A stretch of 51,157 bases of DNA from Vulcanimicrobiota bacterium (GTDB lineage: Bacteria; Vulcanimicrobiota; Vulcanimicrobiia; Vulcanimicrobiales; Vulcanimicrobiaceae): positions 1 through 51,157 of the forward strand of contig PLTN01000145.1 in NCBI GenBank assembly GCA_003164495.1, read 5' to 3'. The position numbers were made by a program, and so were the translations under genes. Positions 41,945-50,310 of the stretch are shown here, piece after piece; within the stretch, counting starts at the first letter, position 1; each line of letters begins with the position of its first letter. Below the pieces are notes generated by a model. It saw only the letters and a list, made by a program, of their open reading frames with translations. It had not been told where the DNA came from and did no database searches.

Positions 41945-42319
41945 GTGCGCTTTTTCATCTGCGGGTCGGCGCTGACGGGGCAACCCGATCACAAGAACTT
42001 GGGCGAAGCCAAGCTCGTCGGTCCGGCGCAAACCGCTGCCAAGTACCGTTTGCACTCGGTGCGCGGCGAACATCCGGGCATCTACGAAGTCGCCGAAGGC
42101 GGCGTCGCCATCAAAGGCGAGATCTACGAGATGAGCGAGGCGCAACACGCGCACCTGATCTCAACCGAACCGCCCGATCTCTACGAGTCGCCGATCGAAC
42201 TCGCGGACGGCAGCAAGATCAGCGCGATGATCTACCCGCGCGATCTGATCGAGCAGCGCCAATACCCCGACATTTCCCAATACGGGGGCTGGGCCGCGTT
42301 CAAAAAAGCAAATCCTTAA
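41945..42319 (+). CDS. Stand-alone allophanate-hydrolase C-terminal-domain (AH_C/GGCT-like) protein
   Basis: A 124-aa single-domain protein. It begins FFICGSALTGQPDHKNL and continues with a KYRLHSV...HPGIYEV strand pair, then GGVAIKGEIYEM, LADGSKISAMIY and an ISQYGGWAAF end. This is the pattern of the C-terminal domain of allophanate hydrolase (AtzF/DUR1,2), normally fused to an amidase. Here there is no amidase domain and no urea carboxylase gene. A role in handling a small ureido product such as ureidoglycine, ureidoglycolate or allophanate is plausible but unproven. It starts with GTG, three bases after the amidohydrolase. Its stop overlaps the convergent 76-aa gene by four bases. Confidence 0.8.
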   Translation: MRFFICGSALTGQPDHKNLGEAKLVGPAQTAAKYRLHSVRGEHPGIYEVAEGGVAIKGEIYEMSEAQHAHLISTEPPDLYESPIELADGSKISAMIYPRDLIEQRQYPDISQYGGWAAFKKANP

Positions 42320-42546
42320 ATCTGCGGCGGGACCGGCGGACCGAAGCCGATCACGATGTAGGCGCATTTCTGGCAGAGCAGGATCTCGGCCGGGAACTTT
42401 TGCGGCGACCCGGGCTTCACGTCGTAGTGCGAGCACATCGTGCCGGCCTCGGGTGGCTTGAAACAGCCCGCGCAGGCGGCTTCGTTGCCGGTCGCTTCCA
42501 GAACGTCGCGCCGCGTATAATACTCGACGACATCCACGATGGTCAT
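42316..42546 (-). CDS. Small double-CxxC (zinc-ribbon-like) protein in the urate operon
   Basis: A 76-aa protein I do not recognise. It has two Cys pairs, CAGC and CQKC, separated by about 30 residues with an extra Cys-His (MCSHYD) between them. That suits a zinc ribbon or other metal site. The C-terminus is hydrophobic then Pro-rich (YIVIGFGPPVPP). A strong AAGGAGG site lies ten bases ahead of the ATG, and it follows uraH by 15 bases, so it is co-transcribed with uraD-puuD-uraH. It may aid PuuD maturation or act as a small regulator; both are guesses. Confidence 0.65.
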   Translation of the reverse strand: MTIVDVVEYYTRRDVLEATGNEAACAGCFKPPEAGTMCSHYDVKPGSPQKFPAEILLCQKCAYIVIGFGPPVPPQI

Positions 42547-42561
42547 GTGGTTGGGGCCTCC

Positions 42562-42891
42562 TTAGCTTCCACGATACGTTGAGTAGCCCCACGGCGCCAA
42601 CAGCAGCGGGACGTGATATTTGCGGGCGGCATCGTCGACGTGAAAACGGACCGTGATCTCGTCGTAGAACGCGGGCACGTTCTTCGCGGCGAAGTACGGT
42701 GCGACGCTGAAGATCAACTCGTACATGCCGGCCGAGAGAATCTCCGCCATCGGGCTATCCGTGCGGCCGTCGGCGTTGGTGACCGAGGTCGAGACGTGCG
42801 TGCGGACGTTGCCGTCGACGGCGAAGAGCATCACGGTGATTCGCGCTGCGGGCTGGCCGGTCGAGGTGTCGAGCACGTGCGTCGAGAGCAT
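42562..42891 (-). CDS. uraH: 5-Hydroxyisourate hydrolase (transthyretin-like)
   Basis: A 109-aa HIU hydrolase opening 5-hydroxyisourate, the unstable product of urate oxidation, to OHCU. The family start STHVLDTSTGQPA (catalytic His) and the C-terminal YRGS tetrapeptide, the enzyme-versus-transthyretin hallmark, are both present, with HVPLLLAPWGYSTYRGS at the end. ATGA-type overlap with puuD. The long frame that includes it upstream is a shadow of puuD. Confidence 0.95.
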   Translation of the reverse strand: MLSTHVLDTSTGQPAARITVMLFAVDGNVRTHVSTSVTNADGRTDSPMAEILSAGMYELIFSVAPYFAAKNVPAFYDEITVRFHVDDAARKYHVPLLLAPWGYSTYRGS

Positions 42892-44093
42892 CAGGGGGCT
42901 TTCGCGCCGGAGTCGATCCAGGCCCCGAGTGCGGCACGTTCGGCGTCGGTCATGTTGGTGAGGTTCCCGAGCGGCATCGCGTGGCTGGCGACCGCCTCGG
43001 TGCGTATCAGCGCGGCGTTCGCGGTGATGTGTTCGGGCGTGTCGAGCAACAGGCCCGCGGGCGGCGCGCTGAAGCCCGCTTCGATGGGATGCGCCGAATG
43101 GCAGACGGCGCAGCGCTGCGCGACGATCGGCGCGATCTGCGCGTAGCTCACGGCCGGCACGTTCACGGCGGCGGCCGGCGCGGAACGCGGCGCGCCCGCC
43201 CACGCGATCAACGCGATCAGCACCAACGCCGCAACCGGCAGCGCGATGACGATCTTCTTGAAGTGGGTGAGCACGTAGAAGCGGCGGACCAGCACGCCCG
43301 CGATGGAAAGCCCGGCCAGCACGAGCCAGCCGTACGGCCCGCTGTAGGTCATCGGATAGTGATTGCTGATCATGATGAACAGCACGGGCAGCGTGAAGTA
43401 GGTGTTCTGCACGGACCGCTGCTTGCCGAGGAAGCCGGGCCGCGTGTCGGGCACTTCGCCGGCGCGCAGTTGCCGCACGACCTTGCGCTGACCCGGAATG
43501 ATGATGAAGAAGACGTTCCACACCATGATCGTGCCGATGACGGCGCCGACATGGATGAACGCGGCGCGGGCGCCGAAGATGTGGAAGAATCCCCAATCGA
43601 AGATCAGCAAGAAGATGCCGATCGACGTCCATAGCGCGAACTCGTTCTGCTCGAAGACGCGGCACAGAGCGTCGTAGATGAACCAGCCGAGCACGATCGA
43701 GCCGATGCTGATCGCGATCGCCGCCGCCGGCGTGAGATCCAGCACGCTCTTGTCGATCAGAAAGGTCGACGCGCCGGCCCAGTACACGATCGCGAGCATC
43801 GCCATGCCGGAGAGCCACGTCGAGTACGCCTCCCAGTAAAACCAGTGCAGATCGTTGCTCAGCGGTGCGCCGACCGGGCCGGTGAGGTACTTCTCGTTGT
43901 GGTAGAAGCCGCCGCCGTGCACCGACCATAGCTCGCCGTCGATGCCGCGCCGCTGCTCCGCGTCGCTCACTTGGCGGTTGAGGTTGTCGTCGAGCCAGAC
44001 GAAGAAAAACGACGCGCCGATCCACGCGATCCCGGCGGTGATGTGGAACCAGCGGACGAGCAGACTCAGCCAGTCGAGCACATAGGCTTGCAT
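42891..44093 (-). CDS. puuD: Membrane urate oxidase PuuD with C-terminal cytochrome c domain
   Basis: A 400-aa integral-membrane urate hydroxylase/oxidase of the PuuD type. It has eight or so helices (WFHITAGIAWIGASFFFVWLDD at the start, YWEAYSTWLSGMAMLAIVYW, IGIFLLIFDWGFFHIFGARAAF, NHYPMTYSG). An exported C-terminal domain has a single haem site CAVCH near residue 328 and a possible distal Met in SHAMPLGNLTNM. It oxidises urate to 5-hydroxyisourate and should pass electrons to the respiratory chain instead of making H2O2. It overlaps uraD and uraH by single bases, so one operon encodes the three steps from urate to allantoin. Confidence 0.93.
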   Translation of the reverse strand: MQAYVLDWLSLLVRWFHITAGIAWIGASFFFVWLDDNLNRQVSDAEQRRGIDGELWSVHGGGFYHNEKYLTGPVGAPLSNDLHWFYWEAYSTWLSGMAMLAIVYWAGASTFLIDKSVLDLTPAAAIAISIGSIVLGWFIYDALCRVFEQNEFALWTSIGIFLLIFDWGFFHIFGARAAFIHVGAVIGTIMVWNVFFIIIPGQRKVVRQLRAGEVPDTRPGFLGKQRSVQNTYFTLPVLFIMISNHYPMTYSGPYGWLVLAGLSIAGVLVRRFYVLTHFKKIVIALPVAALVLIALIAWAGAPRSAPAAAVNVPAVSYAQIAPIVAQRCAVCHSAHPIEAGFSAPPAGLLLDTPEHITANAALIRTEAVASHAMPLGNLTNMTDAERAALGAWIDSGAKAP

Positions 44094-44599
44094 CAGTTCA
44101 CGGCGTCTTCGATGCGCAGCTTGGCGATCTTCGCGATTTCCGCCAAGGCCGTTGCGATCTCCGCCGAACGTTCGTTCGCGCGGCGGCGCGCCAGCGCGGC
44201 GAGAATCGAGGCTTTGGTGTTCTCGCGCGCGCAGATGACGAACGGAAATCCGAAGCGATCGCGATAGGCGCCGTTGTCGGCATCGAAGCGCGCGACTTCG
44301 GCCGGGGTGAGCGCGTCCAAGCCCGCGCCGGCCTGTTCGGCCGCCGATGCGGCGGTCAAACGGCCCTCGCGCGCGACACGACCGGCGAGATCGGGATGCG
44401 CCCGGATCAGCGCAACCTGCGCGTCCTCACCCGCGCCCGCAACGATCGCGACCATCGCGGCGTGCAAGGCATCGCGATCCGCAAACGGCCGCGCCGCGGC
44501 GGCGGCACGCGCGATCCACGGCGAATCTTCGAACGCGAAACCGATTTCCGCGACGAACGCATCGGCCGGGCAGGTATTGAGGTGTTGCAGCGTCGTCAT
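44093..44599 (-). CDS. uraD: OHCU decarboxylase
   Basis: A 168-aa 2-oxo-4-hydroxy-4-carboxy-5-ureidoimidazoline decarboxylase giving S-allantoin. The catalytic-site HPDLAGRVA (near residue 67) and the YRDRFGFPFVICARENTKASILAALARR block (near residue 120) are diagnostic. The ATG at 44599 matches the family length; upstream in-frame starts run into the divergent deaminase gene. First gene of the uraD-puuD-uraH-CxxC operon, only 14 bases from the start of the deaminase on the other strand. Confidence 0.94.
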   Translation of the reverse strand: MTTLQHLNTCPADAFVAEIGFAFEDSPWIARAAAAARPFADRDALHAAMVAIVAGAGEDAQVALIRAHPDLAGRVAREGRLTAASAAEQAGAGLDALTPAEVARFDADNGAYRDRFGFPFVICARENTKASILAALARRRANERSAEIATALAEIAKIAKLRIEDAVN

Positions 44600-44613
44600 C
44601 GAAGCCCGTTCGC

Positions 44614-45969
44614 ATGGCAACGCTGCTGATTCGCGATGCGGCGCACGTCGAGACGTTCGACGATGCGAACCGGGTGCTGCGCGACGCATCGATCTTCGTG
44701 CGCAACGGCGCGATCGAAGCGCTCGGGCCGGCCGCCGAGCTCCCGCGCGAAGCCGACCGCGTGGTCGATGCGCGCGGCTGCATCGTCATCCCGGGACTCG
44801 TGAATACCCATCATCACTTCTTTCAGACCTTGACCCGTGCGGTTCCCGGTACGCAGGACGTCGAGTTGTTCGACTGGCTCGTCACGCTCTATCCGATCTG
44901 GGCGCGGCTGACGCCCGCCGCCCTGCGCAGCGCGACTGCCGTCGCGTGCGCCGAGCTGCTGCTCTCGGGTTGCACGACGGCGAGCGATCATACCTATCTG
45001 TGGCCCAATGGCTGCCGCATCGACGACGAGATCGAGGTCGCGCGCGAGATCGGCCTGCGCTTTCACCCTTCGCGCGGCTCGATGTCGGTGGGCCGATCGA
45101 AGGGCGGATTGCCGCCGGATTCGGTCGTCGAGGACGAGGCGGCGATTCTCGCCGACACCCAGCGGGCGATCGAGACGTATCACGAAGCGGGCCGTTTCGG
45201 CATGACGCGCATCGTGGTCGCGCCGTGCTCGCCGTTCTCGGTGTCGGCGGACTTGATGCGTGAGAGCCTCGCGCTCGCGCGCAGTTGCGGCGTGCATTCG
45301 CACACGCATCTGGCCGAAACGCTCGACGAGGAACGCTTCTGCATCGAACGCTTCGGTTGCCGGCCGGTCGAACTCGCGGAACGGCTGGGGTGGCTCGGCG
45401 CCGACGTGTGGCACGCGCACATGGTTCACCCGTCGCCCGCGGAAGTCGGCGTGCTCGGTGCAACGCGCACCGGCGTCGCGCATTGTCCCACCTCGAACAT
45501 GCGCTTGGGCAGCGGCGTCGCGCCGGTACGCGCTCTGCTCGATGCGGGCGCGCGGGTGGGCCTGGGCGTCGACGGCTCGGCCTCCAACGATAGCTCGCAC
45601 CTGCTCGATGAAGTGCGTCACGCGATGCTGCTGCACCGCGTCGCGGGCGGGGCGAAGGCCGTCACCGCGCGCGAGATGTTGCGTTTGGGAACGCGGGGCG
45701 GCGCGGAGGTGCTCGGCCGCGACGACGTGGGATATCTCGCGCCCGGCATGGCGGCCGATCTGGCGGGCGTGCGGCTCGATTCGCTCCCGATGGCCGGCGG
45801 CGCCGTGCACGATCCGCTCGCCGCGCTCGTCTTCTGCCGTCCCGCCGGCGTCGATTTCACGATCGTCAACGGCAACCCGCTCGTCGAGCACGGCGCGTTC
45901 ACCGCACTCGACGTCGAGCGCGTCGTCGCCCGCCACAACGAACTCGCCCGAGCCCTCGTAAACGGCTAA
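44614..45969 (+). CDS. 8-Oxoguanine / guanine deaminase (AtzB/TrzA-type amidohydrolase)
   Basis: A 451-aa metal-dependent deaminase. NTHHHFFQTLTR near residue 64 gives the HxH metal pair, THLAETLDEE (near 230) the next His and Glu, AHMVH a further His, and GLGVDGSASND (near 316) the metal Asp. The NTHHHFFQTLTRAVP block and SRGSMSVGRSKGGLPPDS loop resemble 8-oxoguanine deaminases, which make urate directly. Guanine or hydroxyatrazine-type substrates cannot be excluded. Its position head-to-head with the urate oxidation operon supports a urate-forming role. Confidence 0.88.
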   Translation: MATLLIRDAAHVETFDDANRVLRDASIFVRNGAIEALGPAAELPREADRVVDARGCIVIPGLVNTHHHFFQTLTRAVPGTQDVELFDWLVTLYPIWARLTPAALRSATAVACAELLLSGCTTASDHTYLWPNGCRIDDEIEVAREIGLRFHPSRGSMSVGRSKGGLPPDSVVEDEAAILADTQRAIETYHEAGRFGMTRIVVAPCSPFSVSADLMRESLALARSCGVHSHTHLAETLDEERFCIERFGCRPVELAERLGWLGADVWHAHMVHPSPAEVGVLGATRTGVAHCPTSNMRLGSGVAPVRALLDAGARVGLGVDGSASNDSSHLLDEVRHAMLLHRVAGGAKAVTAREMLRLGTRGGAEVLGRDDVGYLAPGMAADLAGVRLDSLPMAGGAVHDPLAALVFCRPAGVDFTIVNGNPLVEHGAFTALDVERVVARHNELARALVNG

Positions 45970-45982
45970 AAGCCTTTTTTTT
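45964..45982 (+). terminator. Intrinsic terminator after the deaminase gene
   Basis: GGCT (45964-45967), AAA, AGCC (45971-45974), then eight T (45975-45982), overlapping the stop codon. The stem is short but the T tract is strong. The larger inverted repeat just downstream may add to termination for both convergent genes. Confidence 0.55.
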
Positions 45983-46032
45983 GTCGTCCCTCGACTACGC
46001 GCCCTGCGGCGCTCCGCTCGGGATGGACAAAA
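45979..46032. repeat. REP/MITE-like palindromic repeat, copy 2 (convergent gene gap)
   Basis: Imperfect inverted arms TTTTGTCGTCCC (45979-45990) and GGGATGGACAAAA (46020-46032) enclose a core GCGCCCTGCGGCGCTCCGCTCGG. The core matches the element at 20316 apart from two A/G changes. It lies between convergent stop codons, where it could act as a two-way terminator. Confidence 0.5.
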
Positions 46033-46035
46033 GGT

Positions 46036-48207
46036 TCAGGGGGAGACGTGTTCACGCAAGGGCGCGCGCTTCGCCGTCATTGCGGCGAGCACGCGTTCGG
46101 GGGTGAAGGGCATGTCGGAAACCCAGGCGCCGGTGGCGTGGTGAATTGCCGCCGCCACGGCGGCACCGAAGGGAACCAGCGGCATCTCCGACATCCCGCG
46201 CGCGCCGAACGGGCCTTGCGGATCGGGCGTTTCCATGATCACGGAGTAGATCTGCGCCGGCACGTCGAGCGCCGTCGGTAAGAGATAACTGCTGAAGTGC
46301 GGGGTCTGGATACGGCCGTTCGCGATGCGGAAATCTTCCGTTAGGGCGTAGCCGATCGCTTGCGCGACGCAGCCTTCGATTTGCGCTTCGACCTGCTGGC
46401 GGTTGATCGCGCGGCCCACGTCGTTGACGCTGACCACGTTGAGCACCGCGACTTCACCGGTCGTGACGTCGACCTCGACCTCGACGGCTTGCGCGACGTA
46501 ACCGTAGGCGTAGTGCGGCGTTCCGTATCCGTTTGAATCGAACGGCGTCGTGGGCGTGGGCCGGAACTGCACGGTCGCCGACGGCGCGCCCCCGGTCGCG
46601 AGATTGCGCAACGCAAGTTCGGCCGCGTCTTTCACCGCACGTCCGCCCATCAGCGTCATGCGCGATGCCGATGCGGAGCCGGCATTCGGTGCCGCGGCCG
46701 TGTCTTCGGCGATGATCGTCACCGCGTCGAGCGGCAGGTTCAACGTTTCGGCCGCGATCTGGCGCAGGATCAAGTGCGCGCCCTGACCGACGTCGGCCGC
46801 GCCGATGCTCACGCGCGCCGCGCGTACGCCGTCCAGCACCACGAGTTCGACGCCGGCCGTCGCCTGTTCGGGGAAACCGAACGAATAGCCGACGTTCTTG
46901 ATACCGCTGGCAAAACCGATACCGCGGCGTTTGCGCGCGTGCGCGTCGTGCACGACCGGGGCGAGGCGCAACGCGGCTTCTTCGATGCAGCGGTCGAGCA
47001 CCGGGACGGCGCTGACCCCGGGCGGCATCACGGTGCCGGACGAGTTGATGCTGCCTTCCCGGTAGAGATGCTTGCGGCGCAGATCGAGCGGGTCGAGCTT
47101 CAGCGCGTGCGCGGTGCGCGTCATCATCGACTCGGCCGCGAAGTGCGCTTGCGGGCCGCCGAACCCGCGGAACGCGCCGCTCGGCACATTGTTGGTGTAG
47201 CAGACGTAGCCGTCGACGCTGACGTTGGGGATATCGTACGGGCCGTGCGCGAACGTCATCGCGCCCTTGAGCACTTCGATGCTGGTCGAGGCGTATGCGC
47301 CGCCGTCGGCGATCAGGGTCGTCTCGACCGCGGTGATCGTGCCGTCGTGCTTTGCGCCCCACTTGGCCGTGATGAAGAACGGATGGCGCTTGTGGTGGCC
47401 GATGATCGATTCTTCGCGGCTCCAGCGGATCGCCGTCGGACGCTTGAGCACCCACGTCGCGAGCGCGACCAGGCACTGCACCGACATATCCTCGCGGCCG
47501 CCGAACGCGCCGCCGATCTTCGCGTACTTCACGACGATCCGGTCTTCGGGCAGTTCCAGGATCTCGGCGAGTTGCTTGCGGTCTTCGTGCAGCCACTGGC
47601 CGGCCGTTTCGACGACCAGCCGTCCCGCTTTGTCGAAATACGAAATGCCGGCATCCGGCTGCAGATACGCGTGTTCTTGCCACTGCGTCGAGAACGTGCC
47701 CTCGACGATCACTTCGGCATCGGCGAACGCGCGATCGGTGTCGCCGCGGCGGATTTTCTGATGCAGCAGCACGTTGTCGCGGTCGTGGTGCACGCGCGGC
47801 GCGTCGGGCTTCATCGCTTCGCGCGGATCGCTGACGATCGGCAAATCTTCGTATTCGACGCGCACGAGCGTCGCGGCGCGCGCGGCGGCGAGGTCGGATT
47901 CGGCCGCGACGAGGGCGACGCGATCGCCGTCGTGCCGCACGGTATCGTCGCACAACACCGGTTGATCGGCGTCGATGAGGCCGTAACGGTTGTGCGGTAC
48001 GTCTTTGGCCGTCAGCACCGCGATCACGCCGGGCACGGCCAGGGCGGCCGAGGTGTCGATCGAGAGAATCCGCGCGTGTCCGCGGCGCGCGAACACCGTC
48101 TTCAGGCGCACCATGTCCGGGGTGATCAGATCGGCCGGATAATTGGCCGTGCCGGTGACTTTGCCGAGCGCATCGTGCCGCGGATGCGACGTGCCGATGT
48201 GGGTCAC
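46036..48207 (-). CDS. Xanthine dehydrogenase, molybdopterin-binding large subunit
   Basis: A 723-aa molybdenum hydroxylase subunit oxidising hypoxanthine/xanthine to urate. GKVTGTANYPAD opens the small domain. Cofactor motifs are GGAFGGRED (near residue 240), AFRGFGGPQAHFAAE (near 350) and GSASASRMTLMGG. The catalytic Glu lies in PFGARGMSEMP near the C-terminus. GTG 48207 overlaps the TGA of the upstream FAD/Fe-S gene; the longer frame upstream is a shadow. Pathway context favours xanthine over other hydroxylase substrates. The accessory gene xdhC for cofactor sulfuration is not in the window. Confidence 0.9.
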   Translation of the reverse strand: MTHIGTSHPRHDALGKVTGTANYPADLITPDMVRLKTVFARRGHARILSIDTSAALAVPGVIAVLTAKDVPHNRYGLIDADQPVLCDDTVRHDGDRVALVAAESDLAAARAATLVRVEYEDLPIVSDPREAMKPDAPRVHHDRDNVLLHQKIRRGDTDRAFADAEVIVEGTFSTQWQEHAYLQPDAGISYFDKAGRLVVETAGQWLHEDRKQLAEILELPEDRIVVKYAKIGGAFGGREDMSVQCLVALATWVLKRPTAIRWSREESIIGHHKRHPFFITAKWGAKHDGTITAVETTLIADGGAYASTSIEVLKGAMTFAHGPYDIPNVSVDGYVCYTNNVPSGAFRGFGGPQAHFAAESMMTRTAHALKLDPLDLRRKHLYREGSINSSGTVMPPGVSAVPVLDRCIEEAALRLAPVVHDAHARKRRGIGFASGIKNVGYSFGFPEQATAGVELVVLDGVRAARVSIGAADVGQGAHLILRQIAAETLNLPLDAVTIIAEDTAAAPNAGSASASRMTLMGGRAVKDAAELALRNLATGGAPSATVQFRPTPTTPFDSNGYGTPHYAYGYVAQAVEVEVDVTTGEVAVLNVVSVNDVGRAINRQQVEAQIEGCVAQAIGYALTEDFRIANGRIQTPHFSSYLLPTALDVPAQIYSVIMETPDPQGPFGARGMSEMPLVPFGAAVAAAIHHATGAWVSDMPFTPERVLAAMTAKRAPLREHVSP

Positions 48208-49619
48208 GTGCCGACCTCGATGCGCTGCGTTTCGGCCTCGACGTCGGCGGCCGAAGCGATTGCGGTGAGGATCTTCGCGTAGCCGGTGCAACGGCAGATG
48301 TTGCCGCTGATCGCGCTGCGGATGTCGGCCGTCGTCGGGTCGGGGCACTCCTCGACGAGTTTCGCGCCGGCCATGATCATGCCGGGAATGCAGAAACCGC
48401 ACTGCACGGCGCCGTGGTCGATGAACGCCTGTTGCACTTCATGCAGCGCTTCGCCGTCGGCTAAGCCTTCGATCGTCGTGATCGCCGCGCCGTGGGCTTG
48501 CGGCGCCGGAACGAGGCATGACATCACCGCGCGACCGTCGAGCCACATCGTGCACGCGCCGCACTCGCCCTCGGCACAGCCTTCCTTCGAACCGGTGAGG
48601 CCGGCGGCGTCGCGCAGCGCGTCGAGCAGCGAGAGATGCTGCACGTCTTCGAGCTGGTAGCGGCGTCCGTTGATCGTGGTATCAACGCTCCCGGTGAACG
48701 GCAGCACCGCTTGCGCGGGCGAGAGCGTTTCGAGCAGCACGGGTTCGACCGCCAGGCCGTTGGCCTCGGTGCCGTCGGCAATCTGATCGAGCGCGCGTTC
48801 CACCAGCGCCGCCACGGTGGTGCGGCGGTAAGCGGCCGAGGCGCGAATGTCGTCGATCGGCGCGATCGCCGCGGCGGCCAGCGCGGCCGCGCGCAGGCGC
48901 GCCGCCCGATCGAGCGTGCTGCCCACCAGCGATACTTCGGCTTCCGGAACGCGGACGATCGTCGGCGCCACGCAACCGAGTGCGATGCGCGCTTCGATGA
49001 CGCGCGGTCCGTCGAATTCGAGCGCGACCGCGACGCTGATCACCGAGATCGCTTGCGCTTTGCGCAACCCGAGTTTGAGGAACATGCCGCGCCGCGTCGG
49101 GCCGAGCTTGCGAATCGAGATCGAGCGCACGAGCTCGCCCGGCGCGAGGGCCGTCGTGCGGAAGCCGGTGCAGAAATCGGCGATGCCCAGGCGGCGGCAG
49201 CCCGCCAGGCCGGCAACTTCGACTTCGGCATCGAGGACGAACAGCGCTGCGATCGTATCGTTGGCGGGCGATGCGGTGACGAGATTTCCGGCCACCGTGC
49301 CGCGCGCGCGAATCTGCGGCGCTCCGACTTCGGCGCAGGCCTGAACCAGCGGCAACGCGTCGCGGCGGAACGCCGGCGATCCGAGGATATCGTTGTGGGT
49401 CGTCAGCGCGCCCATGGTGAGGCGGTCGCCGTCTTCGGCAATGAAACGCAGTTCCGGCTCGAGCGCCGAGAGGTCGATCAACCCAGTCGCTTTGCTACCC
49501 CGTCCAAGCTCCACCATCACGTCGGTGCCGCCGGCAATCAGCCGGGTATCGGCGCCCGCGCGGGCGAGTTCGGAGAGGGCGTCGGCCAGCGAGGTCGGCC
49601 GACGATAGACCTCGATCAT
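48204..49619 (-). CDS. Xanthine dehydrogenase fused FAD and [2Fe-2S] subunit (inverted order)
   Basis: A 471-aa fusion. Residues 1-285 form the FAD subunit ([12 protein letters not shown] near 30; [24 protein letters not shown] near 105). A roughly 25-residue linker follows, then a [2Fe-2S] subunit from about 312: plant-type cluster [11 protein letters not shown]...SC and second cluster CGFCIPGM...ICRCTGY. In classic xanthine dehydrogenases the Fe-S domains precede the FAD domain, or the three are separate genes; here the order is reversed in one chain. It relays electrons from molybdenum through Fe-S to FAD and an acceptor, probably NAD. First gene of the two-gene operon. Confidence 0.9.
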   Translation of the reverse strand: MIEVYRRPTSLADALSELARAGADTRLIAGGTDVMVELGRGSKATGLIDLSALEPELRFIAEDGDRLTMGALTTHNDILGSPAFRRDALPLVQACAEVGAPQIRARGTVAGNLVTASPANDTIAALFVLDAEVEVAGLAGCRRLGIADFCTGFRTTALAPGELVRSISIRKLGPTRRGMFLKLGLRKAQAISVISVAVALEFDGPRVIEARIALGCVAPTIVRVPEAEVSLVGSTLDRAARLRAAALAAAAIAPIDDIRASAAYRRTTVAALVERALDQIADGTEANGLAVEPVLLETLSPAQAVLPFTGSVDTTINGRRYQLEDVQHLSLLDALRDAAGLTGSKEGCAEGECGACTMWLDGRAVMSCLVPAPQAHGAAITTIEGLADGEALHEVQQAFIDHGAVQCGFCIPGMIMAGAKLVEECPDPTTADIRSAISGNICRCTGYAKILTAIASAADVEAETQRIEVGT

Positions 49620-49735
49620 CTCTATATGTTCGGATTCGTCCGGGGCCTCTCTTCTTCCAGATTGTCACATCTATGCGTGCGCTCGCGTGACGATTGGCGC
49701 ACGGCGACCGGCCGCCCGGTCCCCAAACGGTCATC
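49620..49735. promoter_or_regulatory. Divergent intergenic region between xanthine dehydrogenase and urease genes
   Basis: A 116-base gap with starts pointing both ways, so it should hold promoters for both operons and perhaps shared nitrogen control. I see GTCAC/GTGAC arms about 18 bases apart in the centre but no clear -35/-10 pair. Confidence 0.3.
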
Positions 49736-50038
49736 ATGCATCTGACGGACGTCGAGCGCGACAAGCTGTTGCTCAGTTATGCAGCCGACATGGCGTGGCG
49801 GCGGAAGGCGCGCGGGGTGAAGCTCAACCATCCCGAGTCGATCGCGATCATCGCCTCGTTCGTGCTCGAAGGCGCGCGCGACGGCCGCAGCGTGGCCGAT
49901 CTCATGCAGGCCGGACGAGCCGTGCTGACGCGCGACGACGTGATGGAGGGCGTTCCCGAGATGATCGAGTCGGTGCAGGTCGAGGCGACGTTTCCGGACG
50001 GAACCAAACTCGTGACCGTCCACGAGCCGATCCCGTGA
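49736..50038 (+). CDS. ureA: Urease gamma subunit
   Basis: A 100-aa UreA, the small structural subunit of nickel urease. It starts [33 protein letters not shown], continues [14 protein letters not shown] and ends with an [24 protein letters not shown] block, full length for the family. The ATG at 49736 is chosen by homology over an in-frame upstream ATG. Its TGA overlaps the ureB GTG. Confidence 0.96.
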   Translation: MHLTDVERDKLLLSYAADMAWRRKARGVKLNHPESIAIIASFVLEGARDGRSVADLMQAGRAVLTRDDVMEGVPEMIESVQVEATFPDGTKLVTVHEPIP

Positions 50039-50310
50039 TCCCCGGTGAAATATTTGTTCGCACGGGCGAGGTGGAGTTGAAGCCCGGCCGCCGTCGCGTG
50101 ACGTTGACGGTGAGCAATACCGGCGACCGGCCGATCCAAGTCGGTTCGCACGCGCACTTCGCCGACGTCAACGGCGCGCTTGCGTTCGATCGCGCTCTCG
50201 CGCGCAACATGCTCCTCGACATTCCGGCCGGCACGGCCGTGCGTTTCGAGGCGGGCATCGAACGGCCGGTCGATCTGGTCGAAGCGGCCGGCGAGAAACG
50301 TTTCGCATGA
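50035..50310 (+). CDS. ureB: Urease beta subunit (short C-terminus)
   Basis: A 91-aa UreB with the expected [46 protein letters not shown] and [12 protein letters not shown] blocks. It stops directly after AGEKRFA, whereas most UreB continue about ten residues with a GFNGLV-like tail. The shortening is in a surface extension and the downstream ATGA junction with ureC is clean, so it looks natural rather than frameshifted. Confidence 0.94.
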   Translation: MIPGEIFVRTGEVELKPGRRRVTLTVSNTGDRPIQVGSHAHFADVNGALAFDRALARNMLLDIPAGTAVRFEAGIERPVDLVEAAGEKRFA

